A stretch of DNA of 64,000 bases from Weizmannia acidilactici (GCF_008974185.1 NZ_BKZP01000001.1:62001-126000); one strand, 5' to 3'. Positions 46,571 through 57,165 are shown, numbered from the stretch's first letter. The notes: generated by a model not told the origin, from the sequence alone. A program made the numbers and translations.

Positions 46571-47427
46571 GGGACCAGGCAGAACAGCTTCGTGCAAAAC
46601 TAAAAATGCAGTATGGGCAGCCGGCGAAAACGTTTGCGGTTGCAAGCGGCAAGGGCGGTGTCGGAAAATCGAATATTTCGGTCAATATGGCGATGGCGCT
46701 TGCCAAACAGGGGAAGAAAGTGCTTTTATTTGATCTTGACATTGGCATGGGCAATATCCATGTGCTGCTCGGGCTTGATGCCCCGTATACCATTTCGGAT
46801 TTTATCAACCGTGAAATGTCGCTTTCGGAAATTATGTGCAAAGGGCCAAACGGCATTTCCTATATTTCGGCGGGCAACGGGTTCGCAGAAATTATCCAAA
46901 TGGAAGAAGCCGAGATTGAAAAACTCGTCAATGAACTTGAATTGCTACAATATGATTTTGATTACATTATTTTCGATATGGGGGCCGGTGCCGCGCCGGC
47001 AAGCCTGGAGATTTTGCTGTCGGCGGATGATATTTTTATCGTGACAACGCCGGAGCCAACCGCCATTACTGATGCTTATTCCATGATTAAATATATTTGC
47101 ATGCAGCGGTTCGACTCGGCCCTTTATTTAATTTGCAATCGCGCCGAAAAGGAAAAAGACGGGATTTTGACATTAAACCGCCTTCAATATACGGTAAAGA
47201 AGTTTTTGCAAAAAGAAGTGGAAATTCTCGGGGTTGTGCCGGAAGATTCGAACGTCAAAAAAGCCGTTTCAAGGCAGCTGCCGTTTTACGATGCTTTTCC
47301 GCATTCATCTGCCGCTAAAAAAATTGATGCTTTGCTTGAAAGTTATTTAAACGGCAATTTCGAAAGGCCCACAACGCGAGCGTCCGTTTTTGTGCGAAAA
47401 CTGAAAGGGCTTTGGCTGAAAAACTGA
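46567..47427 (+). CDS. flhG: MinD-like ATPase FlhG (YlxH)
   Basis: Controls flagellar number and pattern and stimulates FlhF. The 286 residues show the N-terminal FlhF-activating peptide (DQAEQLRAKL), the deviant Walker A SGKGGVGKSNISVNMA, DLDIGMGNIHVLLG, and a C-terminal amphipathic helix (VRKLKGLWLKN) for membrane binding. It overlaps flhF by 4 bases. Also called ylxH or minD2. Confidence 0.95.
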   Translation: MRDQAEQLRAKLKMQYGQPAKTFAVASGKGGVGKSNISVNMAMALAKQGKKVLLFDLDIGMGNIHVLLGLDAPYTISDFINREMSLSEIMCKGPNGISYISAGNGFAEIIQMEEAEIEKLVNELELLQYDFDYIIFDMGAGAAPASLEILLSADDIFIVTTPEPTAITDAYSMIKYICMQRFDSALYLICNRAEKEKDGILTLNRLQYTVKKFLQKEVEILGVVPEDSNVKKAVSRQLPFYDAFPHSSAAKKIDALLESYLNGNFERPTTRASVFVRKLKGLWLKN

Positions 47428-47432
47428 ATGTG

Positions 47433-47467
47433 CCCGGCCCGATGTGTAAAAAACATTACCGGCCGGG
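47433..47467 (+). promoter_or_regulatory. GC-rich hairpin between flhG and cheB
   Basis: CCCGGCC (47433-47439) pairs with GGCCGGG (47461-47467) around a 21-base AT-rich loop. No T-run follows. It occupies the 92-base gap where cheB has lost its receiver-domain coding part. It may be an attenuator or RNA-stability element. Confidence 0.5.
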
Positions 47468-47519
47468 AGACGGAAGTATTCATAAAATGACAGTTGTTGA
47501 AAAGTAGGGGGCAGTTTTT

Positions 47520-48197
47520 GTGAATACACAGAAAACAAATGGTAAAGAACCGGCAGAACGGATCCATCATCAAATGCCTGTACATTTTGCGAAGGAATCC
47601 CCGCAAAAAGAGCGGATGAACAACAAAAAAATTGTCTGTATCGGAACATCGACCGGGGGGCCGCGTGCGCTGCAAACCGTGCTTTCTTCTCTTCCGGAAA
47701 ATTTGGAGGCGCCTGTCTTGATTGTCCAGCATATGCCTAGCGGATTCACGAAATCGCTTGCCAACCGTCTGAATACCATATGCAGCATGACAGTAAAAGA
47801 GGCAGAAGACGGCGAAATGCTGAAAAAGGGGGTTGCCTACATTGCGCCGGGGGATTTTCATATGATGATTGAAGAACAAGGCGGCCGGATTATGATCCGT
47901 CTCGATAAATCACCGCCTGTAAACGGGCACAGGCCGGCGGTCGATAAAACATTTGAGTCGGCCAGCCATTTGAAACATTATGAAAAAATTGCTGTGATCA
48001 TGACCGGAATGGGTTCGGACGGGACAAAGGGGCTGATAGAATTAAAAAAACGCGGCAATGTCAGGGCCATTGCCGAATCAGAGGAAAGCTGCATTGTTTA
48101 CGGTATGCCAAGAAGCGCGATCGCAACGAATCTAATTGATGAGATTGTACATCTTAACCATATTGCGGATGCGATCGTGAAATTTATATGTGAGTAA
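47520..48197 (+). CDS. cheB: CheB methylesterase lacking the receiver domain
   Basis: Removes methyl groups from (and deamidates) chemoreceptors during adaptation. At 225 residues it contains only a 33-residue polar linker and the catalytic domain: Ser44 in GTSTGGPRAL, His71 in VQHMPSGFT and Asp167 in MTGMGSDGTK form the triad. B. subtilis CheB is about 357 residues with an N-terminal receiver that restrains the esterase until phosphorylated; that domain is absent, and the 92 bases upstream cannot encode it. GTG 47520 follows TAGGGGGCAG. Activity may therefore be constitutive or controlled otherwise. Confidence 0.93.
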   Translation: MNTQKTNGKEPAERIHHQMPVHFAKESPQKERMNNKKIVCIGTSTGGPRALQTVLSSLPENLEAPVLIVQHMPSGFTKSLANRLNTICSMTVKEAEDGEMLKKGVAYIAPGDFHMMIEEQGGRIMIRLDKSPPVNGHRPAVDKTFESASHLKHYEKIAVIMTGMGSDGTKGLIELKKRGNVRAIAESEESCIVYGMPRSAIATNLIDEIVHLNHIADAIVKFICE

Positions 48198-48209
48198 GGT
48201 GTGGTATAG

Positions 48210-50258
48210 ATGGAAATGAGCCAATACTTAGAAGTTTTTATTGAAGAAAGCAAAGAACATATCCAGTCTTTAAATGAAAATTTGCTGAATTTGGAAAAGA
48301 ATCCGCAAGACTTGGCGATTGTCAATGAAATTTTCCGGTCTGCGCATACGTTAAAAGGCATGTCGGCTACAATGGGCTTCGAAAATTTGGCCAATTTGAC
48401 ACATAAAATGGAAAACGTACTCGATGCGATCCGGAATGGAAAGCTGACCGTTACACCTTCCACTATTGATGTCATATTTACTGCGGTTGACCATCTGGAA
48501 GCGATGGTGGATTCCGTTGCGAATGGCGGGGACGGAAAATTGGATGTGAGTGAAACCATTGCCCGATTGCATGCGGTAGAAAACGGGGATAACGCAATTG
48601 GGGAGGATGAAAAAGAAGTATCCGTTCCCGTGGCGGAAAAACCGGAATCCAACGAAATCGTATATGATGAGTATAAGCAGACGGTCATTGTTCAATCCAG
48701 AGAACAAGGGTACAATTGCTACCAGTTTACGGTCCGGTTGCGCAACGACTGTCTGTTAAAAGCGGCACGTGTTTTTATGGTGTTCGATATTCTCGAAAAA
48801 TGCGGGGAAATCATCCAGTCCAATCCGCCGGTAGACCAGCTTGAAGAAGAACAGTTTGACAAAGAATTTACGGTGACATTGATATCAAAAGAAGATCGGG
48901 AAGAGATCAGGCAAAAAATTTTAAAAGTTTCAGAGATCGAACAAGTCAATGCAAAAACAATTGTGATAGAATCAGAACAACAAAGCCGGGACAATAAGGC
49001 GGAACCGTCCCCCCCTCTTAGCAAAGAAAAGGCTACCGCTCTAAAGAAGAAGGAAAACAAAGGGCCGGTGCCTAATATAAAAGGAGCGCCCGCCAAAAAA
49101 CATAAAAATACATCAAAGACGATCCGTGTGAATATCGAAAGGCTGGACAACCTGCTGAATTTATTCGAGGAACTTGTCATTGACCGCGGGCGGCTTGAAC
49201 AAATTGCAAAGGAAGTCAACCATTCGGAATTAAATGAAACGGTTGAAAGGATGTCGCGCATTTCTAGTGATCTGCAAACCATTATTCTTAATATGCGGAT
49301 GGTGCCGGTCGAAACAGTGTTTAACCGGTTCCCGAGGCTGGTCCGCCAATTGGCAAGGGACCTGCATAAAAAAATGAATCTTGAAATAATCGGTGCCGAA
49401 ACGGAACTGGACCGCACCGTGATTGATGAAATCGGCGATCCGCTCGTCCATTTAATCCGCAATTCATGCGACCACGGTATTGAACTGCCGGAACAAAGAT
49501 TAAAAGCTGGAAAGCCTGAGACGGGAACTATTACATTAAAAGCCTACCACAGCGGCAACCATGTTTTCATCGAAATTGAAGATGATGGGGCCGGCATTAA
49601 CCGCGAAAAGGTATTGGAAAAAGCGATTCAAAAAGGCATTGTGAAAGAAGAAGAAGCGAACGCTTTGACGGACAGCCAGATTTTTAACCTGATTTTTGAA
49701 TCCGGTTTTTCCACAGCCGATAAAATTTCGGATATTTCAGGGCGCGGTGTCGGTCTGGATGTTGTTAAATCAACCATTCAATCTTTGGGGGGATCGATTT
49801 CCGTCCATTCTGAGGAAGGGCGTGGTTCCATTTTTACGATCCAGCTTCCGCTGACATTGTCTATCATTTCCGTCATGCTGGTTGAAATTGGATCCGAAAA
49901 ATATGCAGTGCCGCTTACTTCTATTGTAGAAACGGCAATTATCAAAAAGGACCAGATTTTAAATGCGCACCACCAAAAAGTGATCGATTTCCGGGGCAAA
50001 GTTGTGCCGCTTGTATTTTTGAATGAAGTATTTGAAGTAACGGATTCGAAGACAAGTGATGAATTGGTTTCCGTCCTGATCGTCCGCAAAGGGGAGAAAA
50101 TGGCCGCCTTTGTTGTTGATTCATTTATCGGCCAGCAAGAAATTGTTTTAAAATCCTTGGGAAATTACTTAACGAATGTGTTTGCTATTTCAGGGGCAAC
50201 GATACTCGGAGATGGCCAGGTTGCACTGATTATTGACTGCAACGTACTAATTAAATAA
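48210..50258 (+). CDS. cheA: Chemotaxis histidine kinase CheA
   Basis: Receptor-coupled kinase that phosphorylates CheY. The 682 residues are ordered: P1 HPt with His46 (SAHTLKGMSATMG), P2 docking (about 153-255), Lys/Pro-rich linker, P3 dimerisation (about 300-365), P4 ATPase (HLIRNSCDHGIELPEQR, EIEDDGAGI, GRGVGLDVV) and P5 CheW-like (about 550-682). ATG 48210 follows AAGGTGTGG. All catalytic motifs are intact. A 168-base gap precedes cheW. Confidence 0.97.
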   Translation: MEMSQYLEVFIEESKEHIQSLNENLLNLEKNPQDLAIVNEIFRSAHTLKGMSATMGFENLANLTHKMENVLDAIRNGKLTVTPSTIDVIFTAVDHLEAMVDSVANGGDGKLDVSETIARLHAVENGDNAIGEDEKEVSVPVAEKPESNEIVYDEYKQTVIVQSREQGYNCYQFTVRLRNDCLLKAARVFMVFDILEKCGEIIQSNPPVDQLEEEQFDKEFTVTLISKEDREEIRQKILKVSEIEQVNAKTIVIESEQQSRDNKAEPSPPLSKEKATALKKKENKGPVPNIKGAPAKKHKNTSKTIRVNIERLDNLLNLFEELVIDRGRLEQIAKEVNHSELNETVERMSRISSDLQTIILNMRMVPVETVFNRFPRLVRQLARDLHKKMNLEIIGAETELDRTVIDEIGDPLVHLIRNSCDHGIELPEQRLKAGKPETGTITLKAYHSGNHVFIEIEDDGAGINREKVLEKAIQKGIVKEEEANALTDSQIFNLIFESGFSTADKISDISGRGVGLDVVKSTIQSLGGSISVHSEEGRGSIFTIQLPLTLSIISVMLVEIGSEKYAVPLTSIVETAIIKKDQILNAHHQKVIDFRGKVVPLVFLNEVFEVTDSKTSDELVSVLIVRKGEKMAAFVVDSFIGQQEIVLKSLGNYLTNVFAISGATILGDGQVALIIDCNVLIK

Positions 50259-50426
50259 AAATGAGAGGTTTCCATCATTCGTCGTAAAAGGCTATCGGTT
50301 GAGATAAGGAAGAAACGGTGCGAACGATCCGATGCCCTCTTGCCGCAGAATGCAATAAATCTTCAACGAAAGGGTCCGAAGAAGGCTAAGCAAATTCTAT
50401 CCCCTAAAAGAAAGAGGTTGATAGTA
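50259..50426 (+). other. 168-base cheA-cheW spacer
   Basis: Much longer than other gaps in this compact operon. Neither strand gives a recognisable protein; the frame continuous with cheW would add a very basic 29-residue tail unlike known CheW. ATCGG/CCGAT (about 50293-50332) can pair weakly. It may be a degenerated insertion or a structured RNA. Confidence 0.5.
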
Positions 50427-50855
50427 TTGGAGAAAGTGATCGTATTCCAATTAAACGATAAAGAATATGCCCTGCCGGTGAAGCAGGTGCTGTCCATCGA
50501 AAAACTGCAGCATATTACGAGGGTGCCGCTGACCGCGCCTTTTGTGCTCGGTGTGATGAATCTGCGGGGCGTGATCGTTCCGGTAATTGATTTGAAAAAA
50601 CGGTTCGGAATGGAAGAAGACGATGAAGCCGGAAGCATCCGGGACAGCAAATTGATTATTGTCCGGATTTCGGATATTGAAGTGGGCCTTCTCGTTGATG
50701 AGGCAACTGATGTCCTTGATTTAAATGAGGATACGGTCGAACCAGAGCCCGAAGTGGTCAACAGCAGCAAAGAAGAATTTATTTCCGGTGTGGCGAATTT
50801 GGATCAGAGGCTCTTGATGCTGCTTGATTTAGAAAAAATTTTAATGCCAATATAA
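50427..50855 (+). CDS. cheW: Chemotaxis coupling protein CheW
   Basis: Links chemoreceptors to CheA. The 142 residues form a single CheW beta-barrel domain: VIVFQLNDKEYALPVKQVLS, VLGVMNLRGVIVPVIDLKKRF and GLLVDEATDVLDL. TTG 50427 is chosen as the start (MEKVIVFQL) because AGAGG lies 9 bases ahead; the frame is open back to 50340 but that extension has no similarity to CheW. Start less certain than the gene. Confidence 0.92.
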   Translation: MEKVIVFQLNDKEYALPVKQVLSIEKLQHITRVPLTAPFVLGVMNLRGVIVPVIDLKKRFGMEEDDEAGSIRDSKLIIVRISDIEVGLLVDEATDVLDLNEDTVEPEPEVVNSSKEEFISGVANLDQRLLMLLDLEKILMPI

Positions 50856-50870
50856 TAGAGGTATTTCTAT

Positions 50871-51509
50871 ATGGATATCAAAAATAAAATCACATCACTC
50901 CACTTGGATGTTTTAAAAGAGATTGGGAACATTGGGGCAGGGCATGCGGCAACATCCCTCTCCAGACTGCTGCATAAAAAAATTGATATGAAAGTGCCAG
51001 ACGTCCATATCGCCTCTTTTGAAGAAATTATGGAGCTGATCGGCGGGGCGGAAATCGTTGTGGTGAGCGTATTTTTGCGGATTGAAGGCGATGCGCCTGG
51101 CAATATCTTTTTCATTGTGCCGGTTGCCCAGGGGGAAAGATTTATTAAAGAAATGATCGGGGATCCTGCGTTTTCGTTCGACAAACCGCCGTACCCCGAA
51201 TTAGGGTTGTCAGCCATGCTGGAATTGGGGAATATTTTGTCGGGGTCTTATTTGACTGCACTTTCCGATTTTACGCATCTCGATATGTTTCCGTCTGTCC
51301 CGGCCCTCAGCATCGATATGTTCGGATCCATTATCAGCTATGGGCTGATCGAGCTTTCCCAGGTCAGCGACTATGCGATCGTGATTGATACGGTATTAAG
51401 CGACGAACAAGCGTCCAGTTCTGATGTGAAAGGCCACTTTTTCCTTTTCCCGGATCCGGGATCTTATGAAATCCTTCTCCGTTCCTTAAGAGTTGAACTC
51501 GATGGATAG
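50871..51509 (+). CDS. cheC: CheY-P phosphatase CheC
   Basis: Adaptation phosphatase typical of Bacillus chemotaxis; its binding to CheD is enhanced by CheY-P. The 212 residues have two ExxN active sites: DVLKEIGNIGAGHAATSLS near the N-terminus and LSAMLELGNILSGSYLTAL near residue 118. ATG 50871 lies 15 bases after cheW. Overlaps cheD by 8 bases. Confidence 0.95.
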   Translation: MDIKNKITSLHLDVLKEIGNIGAGHAATSLSRLLHKKIDMKVPDVHIASFEEIMELIGGAEIVVVSVFLRIEGDAPGNIFFIVPVAQGERFIKEMIGDPAFSFDKPPYPELGLSAMLELGNILSGSYLTALSDFTHLDMFPSVPALSIDMFGSIISYGLIELSQVSDYAIVIDTVLSDEQASSSDVKGHFFLFPDPGSYEILLRSLRVELDG

Positions 51510-52002
51510 CCGGCCGGAAATCATAAAAGTGGGCATTGCCGAAATGAAGATTGTAACGGCGCCTGGCCTTATCAGGACGACCGGGCTTGGTTCGTGTGTA
51601 GGCGTTATTTTATATGATCTGCCTGCTAAAACTGCCGGGCTTGCGCATATCATGCTGCCGTCTTCGTTAATTGCAAGGAATTCTGAGCATATTAATAAGG
51701 CAAAGTTTGCGGATACCGCCATCGAAGAGTTGATTGGCAGGCTCCTGCGCGCCGGCTGCAGCGCACATCGGCTGCTTGCAAAGATTGCGGGCGGGGCCGA
51801 GATGTTTTCCTTTTCTTCCATGAATGAAGCCATGCGGATCGGTCCCCGTAATGTGGAAGCTGTAAAAAAAGAGCTGAAGGAAAACCACATCAAGCTTGTG
51901 GCAGAAGATACAGGCGGAAAAAGTGGGCGCACGATCGAATTCAATCCTGAAACGGCGGTGTTGACCGTCAAAACTGTCAATCATGGGGTCATAGATATAT
52001 AA
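51502..52002 (+). CDS. cheD: Chemoreceptor glutamine deamidase CheD
   Basis: Deamidates specific receptor glutamines and is controlled by CheC. The 166 residues carry the catalytic Cys in TTGLGSCVGVILYD, His in GLAHIMLPSS and the AGGAEMFSFS stretch. ATG 51502 gives the same length as in B. subtilis; an in-frame TTG at 51493 is an alternative. It starts inside the cheC stop region. Confidence 0.95.
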   Translation: MDSRPEIIKVGIAEMKIVTAPGLIRTTGLGSCVGVILYDLPAKTAGLAHIMLPSSLIARNSEHINKAKFADTAIEELIGRLLRAGCSAHRLLAKIAGGAEMFSFSSMNEAMRIGPRNVEAVKKELKENHIKLVAEDTGGKSGRTIEFNPETAVLTVKTVNHGVIDI

Positions 52003-52086
52003 AGAAGGAACGGACGTTTACGTTTTTGATGGCCCTATTTTTGGCTTTGCGATTCACCAATAAAGGCAACAAGGAGGGATGGCCGC

Positions 52087-52860
52087 ATGGCAGAACCAGT
52101 ACAGCAAGAAGAACAGAAGTATTGGGATTTGTGGGTGCGCTGCCGGGACCCGAAAGCCGGGGATGCCCTCGTGAAAAAATATATGCCGCTCGTTTCTTAC
52201 CATGTCCAAAGGATTGCTGCCGGACTTCCCCGCAATGTATCGAAAGATGATTTGAAAAGCCTTGGAATGTTCGGACTCTTGGATTCTTTGAACAAATTTG
52301 ATCCTTCACGTGAGCTGAAATTTGATACATATGCTTCTTTCCGCATCCGCGGTGCTATTTTGGATGGTTTAAGAAAAGAAGATTGGCTGTCAAGAGGAAC
52401 GAGGGAAAAAGCAAAAAAAATTGAAAGTACGATCGAAAAGCTTGAGCAAAAATATATGCGCCCGGTTTCCCCAAAAGAAATTGCTTCCGAATTGGGGATG
52501 AAAGAGGAAGAGGTATATACAACAATGAATGAACAATTTTTTGCCAATGTGCTGTCCATTGAAGAAATCGGAACCGATTACGAAGAAGGCGAAACCGCAT
52601 CCCCATTCGGCTTAAAGGACCAAAATGCCAACCAGCCGGAAGCCGAATTGGTAAAAAAAGAGACAGTGAAGGAATTGGCAGAAGTGATCCGGACACTGTC
52701 GGAAAAAGAGCAGCTCGTGTTAAGCCTCTTTTACCACGAAGAATGCACGCTTACGGAAATCGGCGAAATCCTGGGTCTGTCAACTTCCCGAATTTCCCAA
52801 ATCCACTCGAAGGCCATTTATAAATTGAGGAATACTTTGGAAAAAAAGCTGCTTCCATAA
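52087..52860 (+). CDS. sigD: RNA polymerase sigma factor SigD
   Basis: Alternative sigma factor for late flagellar, chemotaxis and autolysin genes. The 257 residues include region 2 (AGLPRNVSKDDLKSLGMFGL, FDTYASFRIRGAILDGLRKEDW), region 3, and the region 4 helix-turn-helix (CTLTEIGEILGLSTSRISQI). ATG 52087 follows AAGGAGGGA. Being at the far end of the operon ties its level to full-length transcription, and it can act on the sigma-D-like promoter before flgB. Confidence 0.97.
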   Translation: MAEPVQQEEQKYWDLWVRCRDPKAGDALVKKYMPLVSYHVQRIAAGLPRNVSKDDLKSLGMFGLLDSLNKFDPSRELKFDTYASFRIRGAILDGLRKEDWLSRGTREKAKKIESTIEKLEQKYMRPVSPKEIASELGMKEEEVYTTMNEQFFANVLSIEEIGTDYEEGETASPFGLKDQNANQPEAELVKKETVKELAEVIRTLSEKEQLVLSLFYHEECTLTEIGEILGLSTSRISQIHSKAIYKLRNTLEKKLLP

Positions 52861-52905
52861 TGGAAATATACCGCCGGTCGGCCGCAATGGAGGGGGTGAA
52901 GAAAC

Positions 52906-53457
52906 TTGGTTGCTTTTTTACTGGCATTATCTTTCCTTCTGAATGTACTCTCCATTTTTGCTATTATTTTGCTGTATTTGCGGCAAAACCGCACAGTACA
53001 GGCTGAAGAAAACTATAATAAAATGGTGAAGGAAATTGAAGAAATTTTTGCAGCGTATCTCTTGGAAATGAAAGAAGAAAATGATGCCTTTATCCGGAAA
53101 GTAAAGGCTGCCCGAACTGCAGACACCGGATCTCCACGGGCGGAAGGAAGCGTAAAACAAAATGAGCCGCCGGGCGCGGACGGGAAAATCGCCGAAGTGA
53201 AATCAGAAGCTTTTGTGCGTGCTGTTGCGGGCCGCGCATACCGTAAAGCGGCAGAACCGCCGCTTTCGGAAAATATGGAGCAGGAAGGGCAGGATGACTA
53301 CCTGTTTCCTGAAAGCCCTGAAGAAGAAACAAGCCTTTTCCAGAAAGTGAATGAATTGCAAAAGATCGGGTATAACGTAGAAGAAATTGCCCAAAAATTA
53401 AATATAGGCAGGACGGAAATTGAATTGCTGTTAAAATTTCACTCCGGCCTGGAATAA
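52906..53457 (+). CDS. swrB: Swarming motility protein SwrB (YlxL)
   Basis: A 183-residue membrane-anchored protein that promotes basal-body maturation and swarming in B. subtilis. It has one N-terminal transmembrane segment (about 2-25, FLLALSFLLNVLSIFAIILL), a charged variable middle, and a C-terminal helix-turn-helix-like stretch VNELQKIGYNVEEIAQKLNI. The start is TTG 52906 after GGAGGGGGTGAAG. Last gene of the fla/che operon. Confidence 0.88.
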   Translation: MVAFLLALSFLLNVLSIFAIILLYLRQNRTVQAEENYNKMVKEIEEIFAAYLLEMKEENDAFIRKVKAARTADTGSPRAEGSVKQNEPPGADGKIAEVKSEAFVRAVAGRAYRKAAEPPLSENMEQEGQDDYLFPESPEEETSLFQKVNELQKIGYNVEEIAQKLNIGRTEIELLLKFHSGLE

Positions 53458-53460
53458 AGC

Positions 53461-53489
53461 TTGATAGGCATTTTTATTTATGTTATAGT
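53461..53489 (+). promoter_or_regulatory. Extended -10 promoter of rpsB
   Basis: The -35 TTGATA (53461-53466), a 17-base spacer and -10 TATAGT (53484-53489) with TGT in front. It yields a leader of about 105 bases containing CTGCA/TGCAG and TCCTTT/AAAGGA hairpins (about 53534-53563), a possible S2 control site. Confidence 0.85.
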
Positions 53490-53601
53490 AATTGTCGGTG
53501 TTATCACACACGCTTCATGATTTGAAGGACGGTGCTGCATTTGCAGTCTCCTTTTGAAAAGGATTGAGGCGGAGGAAAATAAAACCATAGGAGGAAAACA
53601 A

Positions 53602-54366
53602 ATGTCAGTCATTTCAATGAAACAATTACTTGAAGCTGGTGTACACTTTGGTCACCAAACGCGCCGTTGGAACCCGAAAATGAAGAAGTATATTTTCACT
53701 GAGCGCAACGGCATCTACATTATCGACCTTCAAAAAACGGTAAAGAAAGTTGAAGAGGCCTACAACTTTGTAAAAGAACTTGCCGAAAATGGTGGAACCA
53801 TTCTTTTCGTCGGGACAAAAAAACAAGCCCAGGAATCCGTGAAGGATGAAGCGGAACGTTCCGGTATGTACTATGTAAACCACCGCTGGTTAGGCGGAAC
53901 GTTGACAAACTTCGAAACGATCCAAAAACGCATTGACCGTTTAAAACAAATCGAAAAAATGGAAGAAGACGGCACTTTTGATGTCCTTCCGAAAAAAGAA
54001 GTTGTCCAGCTGAAAAAAGAACATGACCGTTTGGTAAAATTCCTCGGCGGCATTAAAGATATGAAGAACCTGCCGGATGCTTTGTTCGTGATCGATCCGC
54101 GCAAAGAACGCATCGCGGTTGCGGAAGCAAGAAAATTAAACATTCCGATTATCGGGATTGTTGACACAAACTGCGACCCTGATGAAATTGATTATGTCAT
54201 TCCGGCAAACGATGATGCGATCCGTGCGGTGAAACTGCTGACAAGCAAAATGGCAGATGCCATCGTTGAAGCAAGGCAGGGTGAAGAAGATGCCGGTGAA
54301 GTTCCGGTTGAAACAGCAGAGTCGGCCGAAACGGCAGAAACTGAAGAATCGACTGTTGAAGCCTAA
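53602..54366 (+). CDS. rpsB: 30S ribosomal protein S2
   Basis: Late-assembling small-subunit protein that helps bind S1 and mRNA. The 254 residues begin [20 protein letters not shown], include [11 protein letters not shown] and [12 protein letters not shown], and end in an acidic Glu/Ala tail. ATG 53602 follows AGGAGG; the upstream in-frame ATG at 53554 is in the leader. Confidence 0.98.
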   Translation: MSVISMKQLLEAGVHFGHQTRRWNPKMKKYIFTERNGIYIIDLQKTVKKVEEAYNFVKELAENGGTILFVGTKKQAQESVKDEAERSGMYYVNHRWLGGTLTNFETIQKRIDRLKQIEKMEEDGTFDVLPKKEVVQLKKEHDRLVKFLGGIKDMKNLPDALFVIDPRKERIAVAEARKLNIPIIGIVDTNCDPDEIDYVIPANDDAIRAVKLLTSKMADAIVEARQGEEDAGEVPVETAESAETAETEESTVEA

Positions 54367-54425
54367 AATTAGTATCCCGATCGCGGGCCATTATAAAGCC
54401 GCATCTTATCTATAACATCCTAAAG

Positions 54426-54464
54426 AAAGGTGATAAGGAGGTTTCGTGCTTATCACCTTTTTTT
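54426..54464 (+). terminator. Terminator/attenuator between rpsB and tsf
   Basis: AAAGGTGATAAG (54426-54437) pairs perfectly with CTTATCACCTTT (54449-54460) across an 11-base loop, followed by four more Ts. No clear promoter lies between it and tsf, so tsf probably relies partly on read-through. Confidence 0.93.
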
Positions 54465-54502
54465 AAGGGAACGAATTACATAATATTTAAGGAGGAAATC
54501 CC

Positions 54503-56260
<1,758 letters not shown>

Positions 56261-56261
<1 letters not shown>

Positions 56262-56818
56262 TGACAAAGCAGGTCATTGATACGGCAAATGATAAAATGA
56301 CAAAAGCAATTCAAGCTTTTCATCGCGAACTCAGTTCAATCCGTGCTGGCCGGGCAAACGCATCGCTGCTCGATAAAATCACGATAGCTTACTACGGAGC
56401 CCAGACGCCTGTTAACCAGCTTGCGTCCATTTCCGTTCCGGAAGCACGCCTTATGGTGGTGCAGCCGTACGATAAGACTGTACTCGGCGAAATCGAAAAA
56501 GCAATCTTAAAATCGGACCTCGGCCTGACACCGAACAATGACGGATCTGTCATCCGGCTTACGATCCCTCCACTGACGGAAGAGAGAAGAAAAGAACTGG
56601 TCAAATTGGTTAAAAAAGAAGCGGAAGAAGCGAAAGTCGCGGTCCGCAATATCCGCCGTGATGCAAACGATGAGCTGAAAAAACTCGAGAAAAACGGTGA
56701 AATTACGGAAGATGAACACCGCGGATTTGCGGATGATGTGCAAAAAATTACGGACCAACATATCAAAAAAATTGATAAAATCACAAAAACAAAAGAACAG
56801 GAAATCATGGAAGTCTGA
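56261..56818 (+). CDS. frr: Ribosome recycling factor
   Basis: Splits post-termination ribosomes together with EF-G. The 185 residues form a three-helix bundle plus beta domain, with [21 protein letters not shown] and [20 protein letters not shown]. Its ATG overlaps the pyrH stop (TAATG), giving translational coupling. Confidence 0.98.
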
Positions 56819-56826
56819 AATCAGGC

Positions 56827-56864
56827 AAAAACTTCCATTGGCGCTTCGCCGGTGGAAGTTTTTT
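56827..56864 (+). terminator. Bidirectional terminator after frr
   Basis: AAAAACTTCCATTGGCG (56827-56843) pairs continuously with CGCCGGTGGAAGTTTTT, with two G-U pairs and a 3-base loop. A-tract on the left and T-tract on the right let it work on both strands. It serves frr on the plus strand and would serve the small minus-strand gene ending at 56867. Confidence 0.92.
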
Positions 56865-56866
56865 GT

Positions 56867-57055
56867 TCATACCACTGCCAAAAGCACGCCGGTAGCAGCA
56901 AAACAGATGATGGCCGCAAGTCCACTGTACAATGAAATTTTCGTGCGGCTTTCCCGTTGCTCTTTTGTTTCTAAAAAAATCATTTGCCCTTTGCCGGTCC
57001 CCACCTGCCCATGCCCTCCAAAAATGCAAAGGCCGGAAAATGAGAAGAATTTCAT
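56867..57055 (-). CDS. Small predicted membrane protein, convergent to frr
   Basis: A 62-residue open frame on the minus strand starting MKFFSFSGLCIFGGHGQVG and ending with one predicted transmembrane helix (ISLYSGLAAIICFAATGVLL, about 41-60) after a charged patch ETKEQRESRTK. The start ATG is preceded at 10 bases by GGGGAGG, and its stop lies 2 bases from the bidirectional frr terminator, both arguing that it is expressed. I do not recognise a family. The frame stays open upstream to 57121 but lacks a ribosome site there. Function unknown. Confidence 0.6.
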   Translation of the reverse strand: MKFFSFSGLCIFGGHGQVGTGKGQMIFLETKEQRESRTKISLYSGLAAIICFAATGVLLAVV

Positions 57056-57165
57056 GGCACCCGATCCTCCCCACTGTATTAAGCTGCTATACGAATAAGC
57101 AACAGAAGGGTTCTTTTCCATTAGGATTTTTCAGCTTTTGAAACATGTTTAACAACAATCACGAC

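Noticed and set aside
47428-47519. Frameshifted remnant of the CheB receiver domain
   Set aside because: Only 92 bases are available and they contain a GC-rich hairpin; no receiver motif is seen in any frame.
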